Below, piece after piece: positions 50,863-59,189 of a DNA stretch of 64,000 nucleotides. Source of the stretch: Trueperaceae bacterium (GTDB taxonomy: Bacteria; Deinococcota; Deinococci; Deinococcales; Trueperaceae); assembly GCA_036381035.1 (NCBI GenBank), contig DASVDQ010000024.1:161742-225741 (forward strand). The letters run 5' to 3'. Positions within the stretch are counted from its first letter, which is position 1; the number at the start of each line of letters is the position of its first letter. The notes under the pieces were generated by a model, which made no database searches, was not told the DNA's origin, and worked only from the letters and a program-made list of their open reading frames with translations. Made by a program: the position numbers and the translations under genes.

Positions 50863-52401
50863 TCAGCTCTCGTGCTCGTGAGCGTGGTCATGGTCGTGCC
50901 CGTGACCGTGGTCGTGCTCGTGGTCGTGGTCGTGGGCCTCGTCCTCGGCGTCGAGCGACGCCTCGGCAGCGGCGACCAGCTCCTCGGCGCCGGCCCCGGC
51001 GTCCTTCTCGCCGGTCAGCTCCGCCACGAGCTCGCGGACGGCCTTGTCGCGCGTGAGCATGAAGCGGTAGTTCGCCACCCACTCGTCGCCCATGTCCCGC
51101 ACGAACGACCCGACGTCCTGGCGCCGCTGCGCGGCCAGGAACCTCAGGGCCTCGAGGAGCTCGGCCTCGGAGAGCTGCGTGCCGCGCACCTCCATGAGGC
51201 GCTCGAGGACGAGGTCGCGCTTCACGCCGCGCTCGGCGGTCTCGATGAGCTCCCTCTCGAACTCCTCGCGCTTGCCCCTGGCGTCGAGCCTGGCCAGGTA
51301 GCTCTGGAACGTCTCGCCGCGCTGCTGGAGGTCCTGGACGAGGTTCTCCAGCAGCGTCTGCTGCCTGCGCCTGACGAGGCCGGGCGGCAGCTCGAGGGTC
51401 GCGCCCGCCACGAGCTTGTCGATGAGCTCGCCGCGCCTGGCCTCGTACGCCTGGCGGCGCAGGTCGTCGGCGATCGAGGACCGCACGTTCTCGACGACCT
51501 CCTCCCAGGTGTCGACGCCGAGCTGGGTGGCGAGCTCCTGCCCCGCCTCCGGCTTCTCCTTCGCCTTGACGTCGACGACCTTGACGCGCATGCGGCGCAC
51601 GCGCGGGGCGCCGCCCTCTTCGGGGTCGGCGTCGTCGGTGAGCGTGACCTCGCGCTCCTCGCCCATCGCCATGCCCACGAGCTGGCCCACCAGCTCCTCG
51701 TGCGCGCGCTCGAGGTCGACGGGGAACGTGCTGGCGGGAGGCACCTCGGCGGAAGCAGCGTCGTCGTCCGCGGCCCCGGCGGGCTCGGTCGCGGCCGACG
51801 CGCCCTCGCCGGCGTCGGCCCCGTCCGCCGCGGGCCGTTCCGCGTCGCCTTCCGCTGTCTCTCCGGCGCGGTCGTCGCCCTCGGCAGGCAGGCTGCGCGC
51901 CTCGATCACCACGTAGTCGGTCGGCTCGACGGGCCTGTCGACGGGGACCAGCGTGGCGTGCTCGCGGCGCAGCTCCTCGACGGCCTCGGCGACCATCTCG
52001 TCGGTCACCTCGCGCCCCTGAGACTCGAGGGTGATGCCGGCGAGGTCGGGCAGCGTGACCTCGGGGTAGAGCTCGGAGTGGATCTCGAAGCTGTAGTCCT
52101 GCCCAGGCACCGGGTCGTGGGCGTGGAAGTGCGTGCTGATCGGCAGGAGCTCGTGCTCCTTCATCGCCGCCTGGAACGTGGCGTCGATGAGCTTCTCCTT
52201 GACCTCCTCGGCCAGCGCGTCCTCCCCGACGCGCTTGACCAGCACCCCGCGGGGCACGCGGCCCGGCCTGAAGCCGGGGACGCGGACGCGGCGCGCGAGG
52301 TCGGAGAGGACCTCCTCGAACGCCTCGTCGACCTGCGCGGCCGGCACCGTGACCTTGACGGTCGCCTCGACCGCCTTCTTGTCGATCAGCTCGGTCCTCA
52401 T
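50863..52401 (-). CDS. tig: Trigger factor with a His-rich C-terminal tail
   Basis: Trigger factor binds ribosomes at the exit tunnel and folds new proteins. The 512-residue product has the ribosome-binding signature VPGFRPGRVPRGVLVKRVG (residues about 36-54), a PPIase domain with a long acidic, Ala-rich insertion near residues 155-210 (EGDDRAGETAEGDAE), and the C-terminal chaperone arms. The last 24 residues are His/Asp/Glu-rich (HDHEHDHGHGHDHDHAHEH), a probable divalent-metal-binding tail as in SlyD, which is not usual for trigger factor. ATG 52401 has GGAGGAGA 5 bases upstream. Two tRNA genes precede it. Confidence 0.94.
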   Translation of the reverse strand: MRTELIDKKAVEATVKVTVPAAQVDEAFEEVLSDLARRVRVPGFRPGRVPRGVLVKRVGEDALAEEVKEKLIDATFQAAMKEHELLPISTHFHAHDPVPGQDYSFEIHSELYPEVTLPDLAGITLESQGREVTDEMVAEAVEELRREHATLVPVDRPVEPTDYVVIEARSLPAEGDDRAGETAEGDAERPAADGADAGEGASAATEPAGAADDDAASAEVPPASTFPVDLERAHEELVGQLVGMAMGEEREVTLTDDADPEEGGAPRVRRMRVKVVDVKAKEKPEAGQELATQLGVDTWEEVVENVRSSIADDLRRQAYEARRGELIDKLVAGATLELPPGLVRRRQQTLLENLVQDLQQRGETFQSYLARLDARGKREEFERELIETAERGVKRDLVLERLMEVRGTQLSEAELLEALRFLAAQRRQDVGSFVRDMGDEWVANYRFMLTRDKAVRELVAELTGEKDAGAGAEELVAAAEASLDAEDEAHDHDHEHDHGHGHDHDHAHEHES

Positions 52402-52447
52402 CGGTCTCCTCCGGGCCCGCGGGAGCGCGGGCCCGCGTGCAAAGGGA

Positions 52448-52472
52448 AGCGGCAAGCCGCGAGCTTGCCGCT
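52448..52472 (-). terminator. Terminator between tRNA-Leu and tig
   Basis: AGCGGCAAGC (52448-52457) and its complement (52463-52472) form a 10-bp stem with a 5-base loop, 3 bases after the tRNA-Leu CCA end. On the minus strand it is followed by TCCCTTTG, a short T-rich tail. A second hairpin (52412-52435) lies between it and the tig ribosome site. Confidence 0.65.
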
Positions 52473-52475
52473 CCG

Positions 52476-52559
52476 TGGTGCGAGGAGCGGGACTTGAACC
52501 CGCACGGCTAGGCCACTGGATCCTAAGTCCAGCGCGTCTACCAGTTCCGCCATCCTCGC
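52476..52559 (-). tRNA. tRNA-Leu (anticodon TAG), CCA encoded
   Basis: On the minus strand the acceptor GCGAGGA (52559-52553) pairs with TCCTCGC, followed by A and an encoded CCA. The anticodon stem TGGAC/ATCCAG-type arms enclose CTTAGGA, giving anticodon TAG. A long variable arm, typical of leucine tRNAs, precedes the T arm with GGTTCAAGTCC. Confidence 0.93.
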
Positions 52560-52623
52560 GTGGCGGGTCGGGCGGGGCGATCGTGCCCCGCCCGCGCCCT
52601 GGGCGTGGTTCGCCCGCACTGCC

Positions 52624-52700
52624 TGGGGTGGATGATGGGACTCGAACCCACGGCCCTCGGAACCACAATCCGATGCTCTAACCGGCTGAGCTACATCCAC
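52624..52700 (-). tRNA. tRNA-His (anticodon GTG), CCA encoded
   Basis: Acceptor GTGGATG pairs with CATCCAC; the base at 52701 would give the extra 5' G and position 73 is C, both typical of tRNA-His. The anticodon loop is TTGTGGT (anticodon GTG). The T arm contains GGTTCGAGTCC, and CCA is encoded. It lies 64 bases upstream of tRNA-Leu on the same strand. Confidence 0.94.
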
Positions 52701-52717
52701 CGTGCCGGCAACGAGTG

Positions 52718-52735
52718 ATTGTAACAGACGGAAGC
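52718..52735 (-). promoter_or_regulatory. tRNA-His/Leu promoter element
   Basis: On the minus strand CGCTTCCG is followed after five bases by TACAAT, a strong -10, 17 bases before the tRNA-His 5' end. The same CGCTTCCG-N5-TANANT arrangement occurs before tRNA-Pro near 59.1 kb. The rest of 52702-52965 shows no gene. Confidence 0.5.
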
Positions 52736-52965
52736 GCGTTCGGTGTCGGCGGTGAGGCGAGAACGGCGCCCTCAGGGGCGCCCGGCCGCGCTCCTGACGA
52801 GGCTGAGCGCCGCGCCCGGTGACCGGCGCGCTCGTCCGCGGGAGCTAGCCGACGCCGGCGCCGGTGACGCCGGCCCTCGGCGGCGACGCCGTCGACGCTC
52901 TCACGGGGCCTCATCGTCCGCTCCCCCGCGCACCGCACACTCCGGGGGGAGCGGGAGGTGCGCGC

Positions 52966-53436
52966 ATGGGCAGGCTCGTCGTGGTGTACGGCATGGACAG
53001 CGAGCTGGAGGAGGCCCTGGACCGTCTGCGGTCGGCGGGGCTGGGCGAGGCGGCGCGGGTCGTGCAGGGCGCGCCGGAGGACGGCGGCGCGGACGGCGCG
53101 GAGCCCGCGGCCACCCCCGAGGACGGACCGCGCGCCGACGTGATCGTGCCGCCCTCGGCGACGCTCGGCGCGAGCGGCGCGATGGGCACGCCGGCGGCCG
53201 TGTCGCCCTACGCCGCGCCGGGCGCCCAGGCCGAGGCCGAGCGCGCGGGCGCCGGCGGCTGGACCCTGGCCGAGATCGAGGACATCACGGGCTCGCGCGG
53301 CGACGAGGCCAGGCACCTGCAGCGCGTCGTGGCCGGCAGCGGCTCGCTGCTCGTCGTCGAAGGCGGCAGGGACGTCCTCGACGAGGCCGAGACGGCGCTG
53401 GCCGGTCACACGGGCCAGGGGTCGGTCAGGCGCTGA
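52966..53436 (+). CDS. Hypothetical protein, possibly of the general-stress 17M-like type
   Basis: The 156-residue protein is not firmly recognised. It starts with a strand-helix unit, RLVVVYGMDSELEEALDRLRSAG, has a Pro/Ala-rich acidic centre (AEPAATPEDGP), and ends with SLLVVEGGRDVLDEAETAL. The two half-repeats look like small ferredoxin-like units, as in general stress protein 17M, but the match is weak. There is no signal peptide. ATG 52966 has GGGAGGTG 6-8 bases upstream. Its end overlaps the MFS gene by 11 bases. Confidence 0.65.
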   Translation: MGRLVVVYGMDSELEEALDRLRSAGLGEAARVVQGAPEDGGADGAEPAATPEDGPRADVIVPPSATLGASGAMGTPAAVSPYAAPGAQAEAERAGAGGWTLAEIEDITGSRGDEARHLQRVVAGSGSLLVVEGGRDVLDEAETALAGHTGQGSVRR

Positions 53437-54661
53437 CGCCCCCGCGCGACCTGACGACCGCGTAGGCTGCGGCGGCCGTGGTGACGGCGAGCGCCAGGAG
53501 GGCCGCGGCGTAGTCGCCCGTGGCCACCCGCAGGGCGCCCACGGCCAGCGGAGCGACGGTCTGCACCACGGCGATGAGCGTGCTCATGCTGCCGTTGATC
53601 GCACCGTAGTTGGCGCTGCCGAAGCGCTCGGCGACGAGGCCGGCGCGGCCGAGCGTGCTGGCGCCGTTCGCGCAGCCGAACAGAGCGGCGAAGGCGAACA
53701 GGCCGACCGCCGGGAGCGGCAGGACGAGCAGCAGCAGGGCGACGACCCTCAGCCCGAACGTGACCGCGGTCAGCGTGGCCAGGTCGACGCTCCGCGCCGC
53801 GGGCGTGAACAGCAGCCGTCCGGCGAGCTGCATCGCGCCCACGAGCCCGACCACCGTGGCGACGAGCGCCGGGTCGTGCCCGCGCTCGAGCAGCAGGGGC
53901 ACGGCGTGAGCCGCCATCGCGACCACGGCGACGCGGTCGAGCGTGAAGCCGGCGGCCAGCCACCAGAACGCGCCGCTGCGCAGCGCCTCGCGCACGCGCA
54001 CGGCGGGCTCGGCGGGGGGCGCGCCGTCGCCGGCGAGCGGGTCGCCGTCCGGGCCGGTGCCCAGGCGCCGCGGGTGGTCCCGCAGCACCAGCGCGTGGAG
54101 GGGCACGGTCGTGAGGAGCGTGACGAGCGCCAGCACGCGCAGCGCCTCGCGCCAGCCCAGGGACGCGACGAGCCAGGTGGCCAGCGGCACGAAGACGGTG
54201 CTGGCCAGGCCGGCGACGAGCGTGACGATCAGCAGCGCGCGCAGCCGGTGCCGTCGGAACCAGACCGCCAGCACCGTGAACGCCACGTCGTAGAGGACCG
54301 CGGACATCACCAGGCCGATGCCGGCCTGCACGAGGTAGAGGCCGGGGAGGCCCTGCACGTACGACCAGGCCAGCACGAGGCCGGCGCCGGCCAGCGACGC
54401 CGCCGACATCAATCCCCTGGCGCCGTGACGGTCCACCCAGCGGCCCACCGGCACGGCCGTGAGCCCGGAGAGCAGGAGCGCGAGGGAGTAGGCGCCGGAG
54501 GTCTGCGCCCTGGTCAGGCCGAGCTCGGCCTCCATGGGCAGGGTGAAGACCTGGAAGGAGTAGAAGAGGACGCCGAACCCCACGGTCTGGGTGACGGCGA
54601 GGGCCCAGGCGATGCGCCAGCCGTGGAAGCCTCGCGGGGCGGTGGTGGGGCCGGCTGACAT
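53426..54661 (-). CDS. Major facilitator superfamily transporter
   Basis: The 411-residue protein has about 12 hydrophobic spans. Family marks are GFHGWRIAWALAVTQTVGFG (first span), GRWVDRHGARGLMSAAS (the loop 2-3 motif) and a second similar site in the C half. The wording is that of the oxalate/formate antiporter and monocarboxylate-like MFS group, but the substrate cannot be named. The likely start is ATG 54661; GTG 54673 is also in frame. It lies 61 bases after the secreted-protein gene on the same strand. Confidence 0.88.
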   Translation of the reverse strand: MSAGPTTAPRGFHGWRIAWALAVTQTVGFGVLFYSFQVFTLPMEAELGLTRAQTSGAYSLALLLSGLTAVPVGRWVDRHGARGLMSAASLAGAGLVLAWSYVQGLPGLYLVQAGIGLVMSAVLYDVAFTVLAVWFRRHRLRALLIVTLVAGLASTVFVPLATWLVASLGWREALRVLALVTLLTTVPLHALVLRDHPRRLGTGPDGDPLAGDGAPPAEPAVRVREALRSGAFWWLAAGFTLDRVAVVAMAAHAVPLLLERGHDPALVATVVGLVGAMQLAGRLLFTPAARSVDLATLTAVTFGLRVVALLLLVLPLPAVGLFAFAALFGCANGASTLGRAGLVAERFGSANYGAINGSMSTLIAVVQTVAPLAVGALRVATGDYAAALLALAVTTAAAAYAVVRSRGGVSA

Positions 54662-54722
54662 GCTGCGGCCCACTCTCGCACGGCGCTGGTGCGCTGCGCG
54701 AGAGCGGGCCGCGAAGGATCGG

Positions 54723-55175
54723 TCAGGGTGTCAGGAGGCCCTGCTGGGTGGCGTGGTCGACGAAGGCGAGGCGCACGTGGTAGTGCGGCTCGGCCATGCC
54801 CGGGTGTCCGCCGTTGAAGGTGACGTCGACGTGGTCGACGGTCAGGCCCAGCTCGGCGAGCAGGCCCGTCGCGAGGTCGTCCCAGTTCGTGGCGTTCTGC
54901 ATGGCGCTCACGGGGACCATGAACAGCACCTCGACGAGGGAGCCGTCCGTGCCGTAGGCCAGCCAGGGGCCGACGGGCGCGTTCGCCGGGTCGATGTAGA
55001 GGGCGCCGGCTCCGGGGATGAAGTCGGGGAGGGGGAGGAGCGTCGAGGCGTTGACCCACGGCGCCGGGGGCGGCTCGGTCGTCAGGTCCTGGGCGGCGGC
55101 CGCGCTCAGTAGCGCCGCCGTGAGCGACAGGGCCAGCAGGCGCGCCAGCGCGCGCCGGTACTTGCGTTGCTCCAT
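54723..55175 (-). CDS. Small secreted protein, DUF5602/TTHB210-like
   Basis: The 150-residue protein has a signal peptide (LARLLALSLTAALLSAAAA, then QDLTTEPP). The mature part has LVEVLFMVPVSAMQNATNW and VDVTFNGGHPGMAEPHYHVRL, a His-containing HPGMAEPHYH segment that may bind metal. I recall similar wording in TTHB210-type proteins of Thermus, which give DUF5602 its name; this is from memory and low certainty. ATG 55175 has AAGGA about 9 bases upstream. It is divergent from the SufR-like regulator with an AT-rich palindrome between them. Confidence 0.65.
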   Translation of the reverse strand: MEQRKYRRALARLLALSLTAALLSAAAAQDLTTEPPPAPWVNASTLLPLPDFIPGAGALYIDPANAPVGPWLAYGTDGSLVEVLFMVPVSAMQNATNWDDLATGLLAELGLTVDHVDVTFNGGHPGMAEPHYHVRLAFVDHATQQGLLTP

Positions 55176-55261
55176 GCCTGGCATCCTTCCGGCCGCGGGC
55201 GCTGCGCATGCGCCGCGGCCCGCTGCGTGATGCGGCCGCACCACGAAGCTAGCACCGGGCC

Positions 55262-55295
55262 GACAATAATGCAACAACTTTATGCCATTATTGTC
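55262..55295. promoter_or_regulatory. AT-rich palindromic operator between the secreted protein and SufR-like genes
   Basis: GACAATAATG (55262-55271) and its exact complement CATTATTGTC (55286-55295) are separated by 14 bases; one more pair (55261/55296) extends the arms to 11 bp. The block stands out as AT-rich against very G+C-rich surroundings and lies 30 bases before the regulator start. It could control both divergent genes. Confidence 0.7.
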
Positions 55296-55324
55296 GCCAG
55301 GCTATGCTGGCGCGGGAGGCCGAG

Positions 55325-55984
55325 ATGCTGGGGCAGAGCGACACGCGCGGCGACGTCATGCTGCACCTGCTGCGCAACCGCGAGCGCGGGCTGACGCTCG
55401 ACGAGCTCGCCGAGCGCGTGGGCGTGTCGCGCAACGCCATCAGGCAGCACATCACGGCGCTAGAGCGCGACGGGCTCGTCGGTCCCGTCGGGCTCAGGAG
55501 GACCGGCCGGCGCCCGTCACGGGCCTACGGCCTCACGGCGGAGGGGGGAGAGCGCTTCCCGCGACAGTACGACCGCCTCGCCCTGGCCCTCCTGGAGGCG
55601 ATCCACGAGCGCCTGGGCGAGGACGCCGCCGAGGCCGTCCTCGAGGTGATGGTCGAGGACCTGTCGCGCCCGTGGCTGCCCGAGCTCGAGCGCCTCGCGC
55701 CGGACGAGAGGCGGGCGCGGGTCGTCGAGATCATGAACGACCTCGGCTACCACGCCACGCGGGCGGAGGACGGGCAGGGCGTCAAGGCCGTGAACTGCGT
55801 CTTCCACAACGTCGCGCGGCGCAACAGGGCCGTCTGCCGCTTCGACGAGCGCCTGCTGTCCCGCCTCCTCGGCGAACAGGTGAGGCTGACGTCGTGCATG
55901 GCCCTCGGCGACGGCGCCTGCGTGTTCGCCGGGGCCCTCGCCGGCGTCGCGCCCGCCGAGGGCCGAGCGCAGCGCCGCCCCTGA
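55325..55984 (+). CDS. SufR-like HTH regulator with four cysteines
   Basis: The 219-residue protein has a winged-helix N terminus (LTLDELAERVGVSRNAIRQH, then RTGRRPSRAYGLTAEG) and a C-terminal domain with Cys158, Cys171, Cys191 and Cys199, as in Fe-S-binding SufR-type repressors (VNCVFHNVARRN, VRLTSCMALGDGAC). It likely senses Fe-S or redox state. ATG 55325 is preferred, because GGGAGG is 6 bases upstream; ATG 55304 is also in frame. An AT-rich palindrome lies just upstream. No suf genes are adjacent; the divergent gene is the small secreted protein and MFS transporter pair. Confidence 0.85.
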   Translation: MLGQSDTRGDVMLHLLRNRERGLTLDELAERVGVSRNAIRQHITALERDGLVGPVGLRRTGRRPSRAYGLTAEGGERFPRQYDRLALALLEAIHERLGEDAAEAVLEVMVEDLSRPWLPELERLAPDERRARVVEIMNDLGYHATRAEDGQGVKAVNCVFHNVARRNRAVCRFDERLLSRLLGEQVRLTSCMALGDGACVFAGALAGVAPAEGRAQRRP

Positions 55985-56198
55985 GCCGGCCGGAGAGCAG
56001 GGGACGGCCTCCCCCCGGCGCCCGCCTGGAGCACGTCCGGGTCCCGCGCGGCCGGGAGGCCACGTCCGCTGACGCAGCTCGGTCTCGCAGCGGCCTGGCG
56101 GCGGCTCCCACACCCGTCGCTGACGTTCCCGCGATCGCGAGTAGCATGGTCCCTGTCCACTGACACGCCGCGTCGCGGCCGTGCCGGAGAGAGGTGCC

Positions 56199-58229
56199 AT
56201 GCTCTGCCTTGCGTCAGGGGTGAGGTCGGGAAGGGCCTCCTGGGCCCGCACCATGGGGCTGGCGCTCGCCGCCGCGGCCTGGCTCGCGACGGCGACGGCC
56301 GGGTCGCCGCCCGTCGCCGGGCGCACCGACGTCGTGCTGGTGCTCGACGCTTCCGGCTCGATGTTCGACGAGCTGCCCGACGGCCGCCTGCGCATCACGG
56401 CGGCCAAGGAGGCGCTGGCCGCGTTCATCAGCCGGCTCCCGGAGGGCGCCGACCTCGGCGTGGGCCTGCGTGTCTACGGCTCGCGCAGGATGGCCCTCGA
56501 CCCCGAGGCCTGCGAGGACAGCTTCCTCGCCGTCCCCGTGGAGGGGCTCGACCGCGATGCGCTCCTCGCGACGGTGCAGGGCACGGAGCCGCTGGGCGCG
56601 ACGCCCATCGCCTACTCGCTGGAGCGGGCGGCCGAGGACCTCCGGGGCGCCGCCGGGCGCAAGGTCATCGTGATCGTCACCGACGGCGAGGAGTCGTGCG
56701 GCGGCGACCTGCGCGCGGTGGCAGAGCGCCTGGCCGGCGAGGGCTTCGAGATCGACCTGCACATCATCGGCCTGGCGCTCACGCCCGAGGCCGAGAGGAG
56801 CTTCGCGGGCATCGGCACGTTCCAGAGCGCGAACAGCGCGGCGGAGCTGGCCGCGGCGCTCGGCAGGGCGGTCGAGCTGGCCGAGGTCGAGGCCGGGGTG
56901 GCGGTCACGGTGCGCCTGACCCGGGACGGGAGACCCGCGACGGACGGCGCGACGGTGAGGTTCGTCGACCCTCTCGGCGGCGGGGAACACGCGCTGCGGG
57001 AGACCGGCCCCGGCGTCTTCGAGGGCGAGCTGCCGGCGGGCAGCTACAACGCCGTCGTCTCCGACGCCTACGCCGACGCGCCGCTCACGTTCGCCGGCCT
57101 GGCCGTCTCGCCGGACGCCGCGAACGAGTTCGCGTTCGAGCTGGCGCCCGCGTTCGCGGTCGCGGTCACCGTGGAGCCCACCGACCCCGTGATGGGCGGC
57201 CGCGTGGAGGTGAGCTTCGCCGGCGCCTCCGCGGGCGCCAGCGCCTGGATCACCGTGGCGCCCGTCGCGGCGCCCGACGACGTGCTCCTCGCCGTCGCGG
57301 GCGTCAGGGGCGCGAGCGGCGTGGCGAGCGTGCTCGTGCCGTACGAGGAGGGCGAGCTGGAGGCCCGCTACCACCTGGTCCTGCCGGAGGGCGGCACGCG
57401 CGTCGTGGGACGCAGCGCCCCGTTCGCCGCCAGGCGGGTGAGCGCCAGCCTCCACGCCCCCGACGAGGTGGCCGGCGGGGCCACCTTCGTGGTCTCCTGG
57501 GAGGGACCGGCGAACGACGGCGACGTGCTGACCGTCGTCCCCGTGGGGGCCGAGCCCGCGGCCATGCTCTCCTACGCGTTCACGTCGTTCGGCAACCCCG
57601 CCACCCTCACCGCGCCCGTCGAGCCCGGCGACTACGAGCTCAGGTACCTGGCCGCGGCGGGAGGCGGGGTCCTCGTGAGCCGCCCTCTCCGCGTCGTGGC
57701 CTCCGAGGTCGCCGTCACGGCTCCGGCCGAGGTGATGGGCGGCGCGAACGTGGAGGTCACGTGGCAGGGGCCGAACGGGCCCCTCGACATGGTCGTCTTC
57801 GCGCCGCCGGGAGCGCCGCCCGAGACCTACCTCAGCTACTCGTTCACGCAGTTCGGGCCGACCCTCGAGCTCGTCGCACCCGTGGAGCCTGGACAGTACG
57901 AGGTGCGGTACGTGAGCGGCGTCGAGAGGCGCGTGCTGGCGAGCGCGACGGTGAACGTGACGCCGCCGGTCGTCAGCCTGCGGCTGCCCGCCGAGGTCGC
58001 GGCCGGAGCCGCCTTCACCGTGGACTGGACGGGGCCGAACGGCGCGGGCGACTTCGTCACGATCGTGAGGGCCGGCGCGCCGGAGGGCGACTACCTGAGC
58101 GTCGCCTTCACGGCCTGGGGCGCCTCGCTCGAGCTGACCGCGCCGGAGGAGCCGGGCGGCTACGAGGTCAGGTACGTGAGCGGCGCCGCGAGGAAGACGC
58201 TGGAGAGCGTGCCCGTGACGGTGAGGTGA
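56199..58229 (+). CDS. Exported VWA-domain protein with repeated beta-sandwich units
   Basis: The 676-residue protein has a signal peptide and then a von Willebrand A domain with intact metal site: Asp50, Ser52, Ser54 (DASGSM) and VTDGEES. After about residue 240 comes a run of beta domains. Three clear repeats of about 87 residues (near 417-503, 504-590, 591-676) share P-EV-GGA-F-V-W-GPN-GD, YLSY-FT-FG and AP-EPG-YE-RYVSG; a fourth, diverged unit precedes them. It is probably a surface or periplasmic adhesion/binding protein. ATG 56199 has AGAGAGGTG 4-6 bases upstream; GTG 56181 is in frame. No partner gene is seen. Confidence 0.88.
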   Translation: MLCLASGVRSGRASWARTMGLALAAAAWLATATAGSPPVAGRTDVVLVLDASGSMFDELPDGRLRITAAKEALAAFISRLPEGADLGVGLRVYGSRRMALDPEACEDSFLAVPVEGLDRDALLATVQGTEPLGATPIAYSLERAAEDLRGAAGRKVIVIVTDGEESCGGDLRAVAERLAGEGFEIDLHIIGLALTPEAERSFAGIGTFQSANSAAELAAALGRAVELAEVEAGVAVTVRLTRDGRPATDGATVRFVDPLGGGEHALRETGPGVFEGELPAGSYNAVVSDAYADAPLTFAGLAVSPDAANEFAFELAPAFAVAVTVEPTDPVMGGRVEVSFAGASAGASAWITVAPVAAPDDVLLAVAGVRGASGVASVLVPYEEGELEARYHLVLPEGGTRVVGRSAPFAARRVSASLHAPDEVAGGATFVVSWEGPANDGDVLTVVPVGAEPAAMLSYAFTSFGNPATLTAPVEPGDYELRYLAAAGGGVLVSRPLRVVASEVAVTAPAEVMGGANVEVTWQGPNGPLDMVVFAPPGAPPETYLSYSFTQFGPTLELVAPVEPGQYEVRYVSGVERRVLASATVNVTPPVVSLRLPAEVAAGAAFTVDWTGPNGAGDFVTIVRAGAPEGDYLSVAFTAWGASLELTAPEEPGGYEVRYVSGAARKTLESVPVTVR

Positions 58230-58234
58230 GGGTC

Positions 58235-58780
58235 GGCTCGCTCGCCCAACACCCTGGTCCGGGCGCGCGGGGAGCCGGTCGGTCGCCTTTCGGCCTGGCG
58301 CGGCGCCGAACCGCTCGAGCCGGGCCGGGGACCTGCTCTGACCCGAGCCAGGTCCGCTCCAGGCGGCTTGGCCAGGAGGGTGGCCGCAGCCGTGCGCCAC
58401 GGGTCGACGGTCGCTTGGCCCCCGCTCAAGCTCTCGGCCACCGCGTTCAGCTCGACGACGTAGAGCCTGTAGAGGTCCCTGATCGTGTCCCCGGGCACGC
58501 CCGCCTGGCGCAGCGACAGCTCGGTGGAGATCCAGTGCAGCGCCCTGAGGCCGTCCTGGGGCGGTTCGGGTCCTTCTGCTCCCGCCCAGGGCCCTCTGAC
58601 GGGGCTGAGAACCCGAGCGGCGGCGCCGTCCGACCGACCGTAGGTGCCCCCGGCGACGCCAAGGGCGTACGAGACCACGGACGCGACTGTCTGCCCACCG
58701 CGCACCGCTGGAGCCACGATGGCGCTTCTAGCCAGCCCCTCGGCCTCGTCGGCGAGGCGCTGGCCGGCCGCGAGGCTGGG
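58235..58780 (-). pseudogene. Possible gene remnant between the VWA gene and tRNA-Arg
   Basis: The minus-strand frame at 58235-58780 has one stretch (about 58430-58560) with clean high third-position G+C codons and protein-like wording, LHWISTELSLRQAGVPGDTI followed by RDLYRLYVVELNAVAESL. Both sides of it decay into weaker codon use, and no clear start with ribosome site is seen. It may be the decayed remainder of an integrated or ancestral gene beside the tRNAs. Function unknown; it could also be chance. Confidence 0.35.
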
Positions 58781-58784
58781 AGGA

Positions 58785-58860
58785 TGGTGCACCAGCGAGG
58801 ATTCGAACCCCGGACCTACCGCTTAGAAGGCGGCTGCTCTATCCCCTGAGCTACTGGTGC
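58785..58860 (-). tRNA. tRNA-Arg (anticodon TCT), CCA encoded
   Basis: Acceptor GCACCAG (58860-58854) pairs with CTGGTGC, followed by A and CCA. The anticodon loop CTTCTAA gives anticodon TCT. D arm AGCTCAGGGGATAGAGC and T arm GGGGTTCGAATCCTC are standard. It is last in the Pro-Gly-Arg cluster. Confidence 0.94.
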
Positions 58861-58921
58861 ACGCGGCCGCGTGCCGAGCGGCGCCGGCGCGGGCCGCGCC
58901 GCCCGGGACCCGTGCGTTGGT

Positions 58922-58997
58922 TGGAGCGGGAGACGGGATTCGAACCCGCGACATACAGCTTGGAAGGCTGTCGCTCTACCGCCTGAGCTACTCCCGC
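58922..58997 (-). tRNA. tRNA-Gly (anticodon TCC), CCA encoded
   Basis: Acceptor GCGGGAG (58997-58991) pairs with CTCCCGC, then T and CCA. The anticodon loop CTTCCAA gives TCC. The D arm AGCTCAGGCGGTAGAGC and T arm CGGGTTCGAATCCCG are intact. It lies 61 bases from tRNA-Arg and 15 from tRNA-Pro. Confidence 0.95.
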
Positions 58998-59012
58998 GCG
59001 GTCGCCTTCGTG

Positions 59013-59089
<77 letters not shown>

Positions 59090-59119
59090 TCACGCCCCGG
59101 CCCGGCGAGGCCGGACGTG

Positions 59120-59138
59120 AGTCTACCACGCGGAAGCG
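59120..59138 (-). promoter_or_regulatory. tRNA-Pro/Gly/Arg promoter element
   Basis: On the minus strand CGCTTCCG is followed after five bases by TAGACT (59125-59120), 30 bases before tRNA-Pro. It matches the layout before tRNA-His, including TCAC just after the -10. No consensus -35 is visible. Confidence 0.45.
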
Positions 59139-59189
59139 CGCTGGCCGCGGCTAACCTGGACCCCTACCGCCCACCCGCCGGAGGGACCC

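Noticed and set aside
50872-52497. Plus-strand frame opposite tig with Val/His-rich repeats
   Set aside because: It is the complement of the His-rich tail and the rest of trigger factor; no start site or domain is seen.
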